A stretch of DNA of 64,000 nucleotides. Origin: Pelagibacteraceae bacterium AG-337-G06. GTDB lineage: Bacteria > Pseudomonadota > Alphaproteobacteria > Pelagibacterales > AG-422-B15. The translations under genes and the position numbers were made by a program. Below the pieces are notes generated by a model. That model had not been told where the DNA came from and did no database searches. It saw nothing but the letters and a program-made list of their open reading frames with translations. Of the stretch, positions 58,931-64,000 are shown one piece after another (the first letter of the stretch is position 1; each line of letters opens with the position of its first letter). The DNA is taken from the NCBI GenBank assembly GCA_003282175.1, contig QBZX01000002.1, forward strand, positions 1 to 64,000. Direction: 5' to 3'.

Positions 58931-59278
58931 ATGAAAATATCACTAGTTCTTGCTCTATCTCGATCAATATTTAAAAGATGCCCGCGTTGCGGTAAGGCAA
59001 GTATTTATAAAAAATATCTTAAGCTAAAATTAAATTGTAATCATTGTGATGAAGATCTCTCAATTTATAGAACTGATGATTTTGGGCCATGGCTTACAAT
59101 CATTATTGCTGGCCATATCATTGTTCCACTCGTTTTATTTATTGAACAAGTTTATGCCCCTGATCTTTGGTTGCAAGCTGTGACGTGGATCCCATTAACT
59201 ATTGCAACAGTACTTTTTATACTTCCAGTATCTAAGAGCATTTGCTTAGCAATACTTTGGAATTTAAATGATAAATAA
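58931..59278 (+). CDS. DUF983 membrane protein
   Basis: 115 residues. Seen: an N-terminal zinc-ribbon-like FKRCPRCGKASIYKKYLKLKLNCNHCDEDL (two CxxC pairs) and two to three hydrophobic helices with DDFGPWLTIIIAGHIIVPL, the DUF983 core. Family members often lie near cytochrome-oxidase assembly genes, though here the nearest such gene (SCO1) is 12 kb away. Function unknown. The end overlaps the next gene by 11 bases. Confidence 0.85.
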   Translation: MKISLVLALSRSIFKRCPRCGKASIYKKYLKLKLNCNHCDEDLSIYRTDDFGPWLTIIIAGHIIVPLVLFIEQVYAPDLWLQAVTWIPLTIATVLFILPVSKSICLAILWNLNDK

Positions 59279-60305
59279 TTTTATCAAAGCAGCTTTATTC
59301 AACTTTTTTCTATTGTATTCTTTTCAGGCTTACTCCAACGAAATAACTAATAGACCAGCACACCATCTAGCAGATGGTACATATGCAAATACAAGTGGAG
59401 TGGCATATGAGAGTAGCTTTAATAAATTATTAAAATGGAGTTGGGAGAGAAGAAGTAAAAATTTAGAAACTTTTGAATTCGAAGTTGAAATACCTAATTA
59501 CAAAGAAATATATGAAAATGAAAATATCGTCATTACATGGATTGGGCATGAGTCTTTTTTATATCAAAATAAAGACATTAATGTTCTTACGGATCCGCAT
59601 TTTACAAAGAGAGCATCTCCATTAAATTTTGCAGGACCTAAGAGATATATGGCGCCAGGAATGAAAATCGACGATTTACCAAATATTGATGTAGTAACTA
59701 TCTCACATAGTCATTATGACCATCTTGATTATACAAGTGTTAAATTACTATCTGAAAAATTTGAAAATATTCTTTTTCTTGTTCCTTTGGGTCTGAAAAA
59801 ATGGTTTGAGAGCAAAGATATATATAACGTTAGAGAGCTTGATTGGTGGGACTCAATTACAATTAAAGAAACACTTATCACCTTTGCGCCAGTGCAACAT
59901 TGGTCTGCTCGTGGTTTATTTGATCGAAATGAAACTTTATGGGGCGCATGGCATTTTAAAAACAAGTTTCATAGTTTTATACACTTAGGGGATACAGGAT
60001 ATACAGATGATTTTCGAGTAATTAGAGAAAAGTTAGGTCCAGTTGATCTAGCAGCCATTCCCATTGGAGCCTATGAGCCAAGATGGATTATGGAATTTTC
60101 TCACATCAACCCTGAAGAAGCTGTGATGACATTCCTTGATCTAGAAGCGAGCAAAGCTATTGGTATGGCATGGGGAACTTTCATCTTGACTGATGAGCCA
60201 GTAAAGGAGCCTCCTCGTGAGTTATTAAAAGAACTAAAAAAATCTAATATATCAAACGAAGATTTTTTTATTTTAAAGCATGGCGAAAGTTATCTGATTG
60301 ATTGA
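59268..60305 (+). CDS. MBL-fold metallohydrolase (NAPE-PLD/UlaG-like)
   Basis: 345 residues with an N-terminal signal or anchor (about 6-24), so exported or membrane-bound. Seen: WIGHESFLYQNKDINVLTDPHF, the metal-binding SHSHYDHLDYTS (HxHxDH) and FIHLGDTGYTDDF (the later metal Asp), plus AIPIGAYEPRWIM and a C-terminal His region. The WIGHxxFL and YEPRWFM-like motifs match NAPE-hydrolysing phospholipase D-type MBL proteins, which act on phospholipid head groups. Substrate unproven. Convergent overlap of 16 bases with the PAP2 gene. Confidence 0.85.
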   Translation: MINNFIKAALFNFFLLYSFQAYSNEITNRPAHHLADGTYANTSGVAYESSFNKLLKWSWERRSKNLETFEFEVEIPNYKEIYENENIVITWIGHESFLYQNKDINVLTDPHFTKRASPLNFAGPKRYMAPGMKIDDLPNIDVVTISHSHYDHLDYTSVKLLSEKFENILFLVPLGLKKWFESKDIYNVRELDWWDSITIKETLITFAPVQHWSARGLFDRNETLWGAWHFKNKFHSFIHLGDTGYTDDFRVIREKLGPVDLAAIPIGAYEPRWIMEFSHINPEEAVMTFLDLEASKAIGMAWGTFILTDEPVKEPPRELLKELKKSNISNEDFFILKHGESYLID

Positions 60306-61180
60306 AGTTTAACTTTTGAAAGAAGAAATAAGGCAATAAATGAGATATAGGCACCTAAAATAAAGGAACTCGCACTTATTTCGAACAATTCAGGTAAAAT
60401 TACTTGAGCAAACACAGTTTCCAGGAATTTATTTAAAACTAGAAAAACAATTAATGCCAACGAGCATGACAAATAGTGCATGAAGCTATTTGATACTCGC
60501 TCGTAATTAAAATATCTTTTATCTAAATCTGATCCTATCATGAAGCCTAATATAATTCCTCCTAGACCTGCAACTAATGCATAGCCATGTTCCATGGGCC
60601 ACGAGAAATAAAATAAGATAAGTGCAATAATTACTGATGTGTATTTTAATCGATTACTAAATTTATATTTTCCTGAGTCAATATTTTGATAAAATAGATG
60701 TGCAGCATATAGAGTGAACAAACCTACTGTCATTCCACCAAGAATATCACCGATGTCGTGTACGCCCAGGTAGATACGGCTAAAAGGTATGCCCAATAAA
60801 AAAAAGATTGATACAATTTTTGCAAAGAGGTTCCGTACATTGAGTGCAATATAAAGCCATATAACAACTGCTATTTGAGTATGACCGCTTGGAAAGCCAA
60901 AAGAGGTTTCTGTTTGAAGCCACGGATCTATATTTAGATAAAGATCTGGTCTTGGATCTTGGAAAAAATCTTTTAACCAAGAATTAATTATTGCACTAAA
61001 AAAAACAATTAAAACTAGCCTGCCAAATATTTTTCTGTCAAAGCACCAATAAGTGAACGGAATGAACATAAAAAGAAAGTCTCTGTACCCAAGCCATGTT
61101 AAAAACTCAAATATCGGAGTTAAAATTGGAGATCTCAAGTTAACAACCCAAGAAATATCTGTTAGCATTTGATAAAACAT
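60290..61180 (-). CDS. PAP2-family membrane phosphatase
   Basis: 296-residue integral membrane protein with about six to eight helices. Seen: the three PAP2 motifs KDFFQDPRP, GFPSGHTQ and SRIYLGVHDIGD in order. Substrates in the family are phosphatidate, undecaprenyl diphosphate or similar lipid phosphates, hydrolysed at the membrane surface. The start lies 57 bases from the convergently transcribed... neighbour's ATG on the opposite strand (61238), so the two are divergent. Confidence 0.88.
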   Translation of the reverse strand: MFYQMLTDISWVVNLRSPILTPIFEFLTWLGYRDFLFMFIPFTYWCFDRKIFGRLVLIVFFSAIINSWLKDFFQDPRPDLYLNIDPWLQTETSFGFPSGHTQIAVVIWLYIALNVRNLFAKIVSIFFLLGIPFSRIYLGVHDIGDILGGMTVGLFTLYAAHLFYQNIDSGKYKFSNRLKYTSVIIALILFYFSWPMEHGYALVAGLGGIILGFMIGSDLDKRYFNYERVSNSFMHYLSCSLALIVFLVLNKFLETVFAQVILPELFEISASSFILGAYISFIALFLLSKVKLQSIR

Positions 61181-61237
61181 TTACTCGTCTTATTTATTAC
61201 ATTATATAATCAATTTTTAGTTTTAAAATTAATTAAT

Positions 61238-62188
61238 ATGAAAGCAATCGGATACAATTCATATGGAGGCATTGAAAAACTCCAAATATTAGATGTTAAG
61301 AACCCACTACCAAAACGTCATGAAGTTGCCATCAAAGTCTCAGCAATATCACTGAATCCTGTTGATTTAAAAAAAATGAGAGGTGGGTTTAAGCCCATTA
61401 CTAACATAAACAAATTTCCAATAATAACTGCATGCGATTTTAGTGGAGAAATAGTTGAAATTGGCAATGATGTTGGTGCATTTAAAGTCGGAGATCAGGT
61501 ATTTGGTATGCAGGATATATTATTCAATGGAAGCGCAGCTGAAATAATTACAATATCTCAAAAATATATATCTTTAGCTCCTAGTAATATTGAACTATCT
61601 GAATCAGCAGCAATACCTCAAGTGGGCAATACATCTTTATTAGCTCTAAGAAATATCGCGTCTTTAAGAAAAGGACACAAGTTGTTAATCAATGGTGCCT
61701 CGGGAGGAGTTGGAACATTTGCACTTCAAATGGCAAAAATATATGAAGCCGATATTACTGCCGTTACAAGTGATAGAAATATTGAATGGGTAAAAAATCA
61801 ATTTGGTATTGAAAATATTATCGATTATACAAAAACTGACCTCACAGAAACATCTGATAAATATGATATTATTTTTGATGCTAACGGAAATCTTTCATTT
61901 CCAAAAATTTCTAATTCTTTATCCACAAATGGTATTTATGTAACAACAAAATTCAACATCTATAACAATATTGATACTGCAAAACAGCTATTCAAACGAA
62001 AGAAATCTCGTACAGTACTATCTGGAAGAACATCTACATCAAACCTTGATATGTTCAGGATGTGGATTGAAGATGGTAAGTTGAAACCTGTAATTGAAAA
62101 AACTTATTCATTTGACCAGTACCACGAGGCCTACGAGCATTTATCGAGCGGTAGAGCAAAAGGGAAGCTGTTAATAAAAATTATTTAA
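61238..62188 (+). CDS. Zinc-independent NAD(P)H:quinone oxidoreductase (MDR family)
   Basis: 316 residues, medium-chain dehydrogenase/reductase fold. Seen: MKAIGYNSYGGIEKLQILDVKNPLP at the start, VKVSAISLNPVDLKKMRGG, FSGEIVEIGNDVGAFKVGDQVFG, and the cofactor motif INGASGGVGTFALQMAKIY (NADP-type AxxGGVG). No catalytic zinc cysteine or histidine, so a quinone-reductase/enoyl-reductase type. ATG at 61238 is chosen because it begins the conserved MKAI opening; the frame is open 69 bases further up but without conservation. Followed 2 bases later by pirin. Confidence 0.9.
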   Translation: MKAIGYNSYGGIEKLQILDVKNPLPKRHEVAIKVSAISLNPVDLKKMRGGFKPITNINKFPIITACDFSGEIVEIGNDVGAFKVGDQVFGMQDILFNGSAAEIITISQKYISLAPSNIELSESAAIPQVGNTSLLALRNIASLRKGHKLLINGASGGVGTFALQMAKIYEADITAVTSDRNIEWVKNQFGIENIIDYTKTDLTETSDKYDIIFDANGNLSFPKISNSLSTNGIYVTTKFNIYNNIDTAKQLFKRKKSRTVLSGRTSTSNLDMFRMWIEDGKLKPVIEKTYSFDQYHEAYEHLSSGRAKGKLLIKII

Positions 62189-62190
62189 TC

Positions 62191-63036
62191 ATGCGCACTA
62201 CTATCAACCAGATTATATCGCCAATAAATACATCAGATGGCGCAGGTGTTAAATTAAAGCGATCAATTGGTACTCAGCTTCTTGATTACTTTGACCCGTT
62301 TTTGATGCTGGATGAATTTGGCTCTGATAAAAGCGATGATTACCTTGGCGGGTTCCCGGCTCACCCACACCGAGGCATAGAAACAGTTACGTATATGTTA
62401 AATGGTGAATTTGAACATAAGGATAGTACTGGGGCAGTAGGAGTCATGAAGTCAGGTGATGTTCAATGGATGAAGACAGGAAGTGGGATTATTCATTCAG
62501 AAATGCCTGCAATGTCTGAGGGTAAATTACATGGATTCCAGCTTTGGATAAATATGCCTGCAGAAAAAAAAATGGACGACCCTGAATATATTTACTTAGA
62601 CTCAAATCAAATCAAAACATACGAAGATACTGATATTAAAGTTAAGGTTATTGCTGGTTCTTTTAAAGAGGTAAGTGGACTCGTAAAAAAACATAATATT
62701 GATCCTACGTATCTTGATATTCAAATTATTAGCGACCAACCATTTAAATACAATCTAGAAAATGAATACAACTCATTTATTTACGTATATTCTGGCAGCA
62801 TTTATTTGGACGGTGACAATAGTGAAATTAAAAGTTCACATTTAATTACTTTAAATAAAGGTGGCAGCTTAGTGGTTAAAAGTAAAAATAGAGCAAAGTT
62901 TCTATTAGTATCTGGTAAGCCTATTGGTGAACCAATTGCAAGAGGTGGCCCTTTTGTAATGAATACAAGAGATGAGATTATTTCTGCTATAAATGATTAT
63001 AATAATGGCACATTTGTTAAGGCGGGAGTGAAGTAA
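62191..63036 (+). CDS. Pirin-family bicupin protein
   Basis: 281 residues with two cupin domains. Seen: FPAHPHRGIETVTYMLNGEFEHKDS (the iron-binding His motif HPHRG-x-E), GDVQWMKTGSGIIHSE, FQLWINMPAEKKMDDPEY and the C-terminal RGGPFVMNTRDEI. Bacterial pirins are quercetinase-like or regulate metabolic enzymes; role here unknown. The neighbouring redox enzymes (quinone reductase, peroxidase) are consistent with an oxidative stress cluster (inference). Stop abuts the peroxidase start. Confidence 0.92.
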   Translation: MRTTINQIISPINTSDGAGVKLKRSIGTQLLDYFDPFLMLDEFGSDKSDDYLGGFPAHPHRGIETVTYMLNGEFEHKDSTGAVGVMKSGDVQWMKTGSGIIHSEMPAMSEGKLHGFQLWINMPAEKKMDDPEYIYLDSNQIKTYEDTDIKVKVIAGSFKEVSGLVKKHNIDPTYLDIQIISDQPFKYNLENEYNSFIYVYSGSIYLDGDNSEIKSSHLITLNKGGSLVVKSKNRAKFLLVSGKPIGEPIARGGPFVMNTRDEIISAINDYNNGTFVKAGVK

Positions 63037-63501
63037 ATGGCATGTATTTATGACTTTTCTGTAAAAGACATTGATCACCAAGAAATTAGTCTTAAAAAAT
63101 TCAAGGGTAAAACTTTGCTTATAGTTAATGTTGCTAGCCGGTGCGGTTTTACACCTCAATATACCGGACTTCAGAATTTATATGAAAAATATAAAGATAA
63201 AGGATTTGAGATCTTAGCTTTTCCATGTAATCAGTTTGGCTCACAGGAAAAAGGAACTAATGATGAGATTAAGGATTTTTGTAGTAATGAGTACAATGTG
63301 TCGTTCACACTTTTTGATAAAATTGAAGTAATTGGAGATAATGCTTCACCTTTATTTAAAAAACTTACTCAAGATGCAGGTAGAGAAATACAATGGAACT
63401 TTACAAAATATTTAATAAACAAAGATGGTGACTTTGTACGTGGATTTGGAACTCAAAAAAAACCAGAAGAAATAGAAGAACATATTATTAAAATATTGTA
63501 A
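63037..63501 (+). CDS. Glutathione peroxidase family protein
   Basis: 154 residues, thioredoxin fold. Seen: NVASRCGFTPQYTGLQ with catalytic Cys36 (cysteine, not selenocysteine), AFPCNQFGSQEKGTNDEI and WNFTKYLINKDG. This type usually reduces peroxides with thioredoxin rather than glutathione. No signal peptide. The stop is followed 2 bases later by the RutE-like gene; all four genes from the quinone reductase to RutE are tightly packed and probably one operon. Confidence 0.93.
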   Translation: MACIYDFSVKDIDHQEISLKKFKGKTLLIVNVASRCGFTPQYTGLQNLYEKYKDKGFEILAFPCNQFGSQEKGTNDEIKDFCSNEYNVSFTLFDKIEVIGDNASPLFKKLTQDAGREIQWNFTKYLINKDGDFVRGFGTQKKPEEIEEHIIKIL

Positions 63502-63503
63502 TT

Positions 63504-64000
63504 ATGGCTGACCAGATAAATCAAATATTTGTCGAACCGCAGACTTGCTATAAGTTTTTAGACAAAGAAGTCTCAGATCAATCACTCAATGATTTATATG
63601 ATTTGCTGAAGTGGGGCCCTACATCTTTTAACTGCAGTCCCATGAGGTTAAAATTTCTTAAAAGCAGGCAAGCAAAAGAAAATTTATCACGACTTGTAAG
63701 TGAGGATAATGTTAATAAGGTCTTGAATGCACCTGTTTGCACGATTATTGGCATGGATACCGAATTTTGGAGAGACTTACCAAAGAATTACCTTCGTGAG
63801 AATGCAAAAAAATATTTTGAAAATGACCCAGAAAAATCTCAAATTACTGCATTTAGAAATTCATCAATTCAAGGGGGTTATTTTTTGAAAGCCGCCAACG
63901 CTCTCGGTCTGGCTGTGGGGCCAATGTCTGGATTTTCTAACGAATTAGTTGATGAGGAATTTTTTAATGGGACAACGACCAAAAGTAATTTTTTATGTAA
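63504..64000 (+). CDS. rutE: RutE-like nitroreductase family protein (3' end cut by window)
   Basis: Partial gene; about 165 residues are visible and the frame runs off the window. Seen: LYDLLKWGPTSFNCSPMRLKF, VLNAPVCTIIGMDTEFW, FRNSSIQGGYFLKAANALGLAVGPMSGF and FFNGTTTKSNFL, each with a close counterpart in E. coli RutE, the malonic-semialdehyde reductase of pyrimidine catabolism. The other rut genes are not in view, and in many genomes this protein occurs alone as a general reductase. The Malonic semialdehyde link would be to uracil, beta-alanine or 3-hydroxypropionate metabolism. Confidence 0.8.
   Translation, partial: MADQINQIFVEPQTCYKFLDKEVSDQSLNDLYDLLKWGPTSFNCSPMRLKFLKSRQAKENLSRLVSEDNVNKVLNAPVCTIIGMDTEFWRDLPKNYLRENAKKYFENDPEKSQITAFRNSSIQGGYFLKAANALGLAVGPMSGFSNELVDEEFFNGTTTKSNFLC

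Noticed and set aside
61169..61237. N-terminal extension of the quinone oxidoreductase
   Set aside because: The open stretch overlaps the start of the divergent PAP2 gene, and the conserved MKAI opening marks ATG 61238 as the true start.
1..64000. CRISPR arrays, insertion sequences, prophage, integrases, attachment sites, rRNA and tRNA genes
   Set aside because: Read on both strands; no repeated spacer pattern, transposase, recombinase, terminal repeats or cloverleaf was found.

Overview
The window looks like a compact, low-GC chromosome segment from a free-living marine alphaproteobacterium of the streamlined kind (SAR11/HIMB59/AEGEAN-169-like). The lineage is an inference from AT-rich coding DNA, intergenic gaps that are mostly under 130 bases, frequent 1-20 base gene overlaps, and heavy investment in methylated-osmolyte catabolism with few regulators. 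I see no mobile elements, CRISPR arrays, rRNA or tRNA genes. All genes are intact except the two cut by the window edges: mrdA at the left and a rutE-like gene at the right. No gene-free stretch exceeds 250 bases.

Layout. 1-2731 holds the cell-elongation pair mrdA-rodA. 2735-5456 has a glycine amidinotransferase-like enzyme and a PHBH-fold flavoprotein with an altered FAD motif. 5595-6133 carries two tandem, related, tiny membrane proteins behind a palindrome. 6219-8513 is a polar amino-acid ABC importer (binding protein plus two permeases) with no ATPase gene beside it. 8506-16351 mixes housekeeping genes (lpxB, recX), short-chain dehydrogenases, a DsbA-fold isomerase, a nitroreductase, a subfamily-I haloalkane dehalogenase, an MFS transporter and an unlisted 42-residue basic protein. 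16429-19079 has hisI, rpmF and a dgcN-dgcA pair for D-glutamate use. 19190-24557 has a possible attenuator or small RNA ahead of a [2Fe-2S] ferredoxin, a DUF1254/DUF1214 pair, a ferredoxin-NADP reductase-like protein, two methyltransferases and an EthA-like Baeyer-Villiger monooxygenase.

The central theme is one-carbon and methylated-compound metabolism. At 24554-30134 an acyl-CoA ligase and fhs (formate-THF ligase) face a short MetF-like protein and a long DmdA-like THF methyltransferase. A pseudoknot-forming RNA lies in the divergent gap between fhs and the MetF-like gene. At 38565-46085 a glycine betaine-type ABC importer (with a fused double permease) is followed by a DMT transporter, a homocysteine S-methyltransferase and a protein closely resembling the DMSP demethylase DmdA. 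At 49076-58922 come a dimethylglycine/sarcosine dehydrogenase-like flavoprotein, a DadA-like amine oxidase and a complete heterotetrameric sarcosine oxidase soxBDAG. Together these can be read as import of betaine/DMSP, transfer of methyl groups to homocysteine or THF, stepwise demethylation to glycine, and oxidation of the C1 units to formate with ATP recovery through Fhs.

Other accessory blocks: an enolase-superfamily dehydratase overlapping a malonyl-CoA-synthetase-like ligase (30747-33394); an overlapping pair of NylA-like amidase and NylB-like serine hydrolase (34765-37345) beside an iron-dependent alcohol dehydrogenase; and a copper-handling run (SCO1, small lipoprotein, PCuAC, Met-rich DUF2182, DUF1326) starting one base inside the dmdA stop codon. 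The right end carries DUF983, an MBL-fold hydrolase, a PAP2 phosphatase, a quinone oxidoreductase, a pirin, a glutathione peroxidase and the start of a RutE-like reductase.
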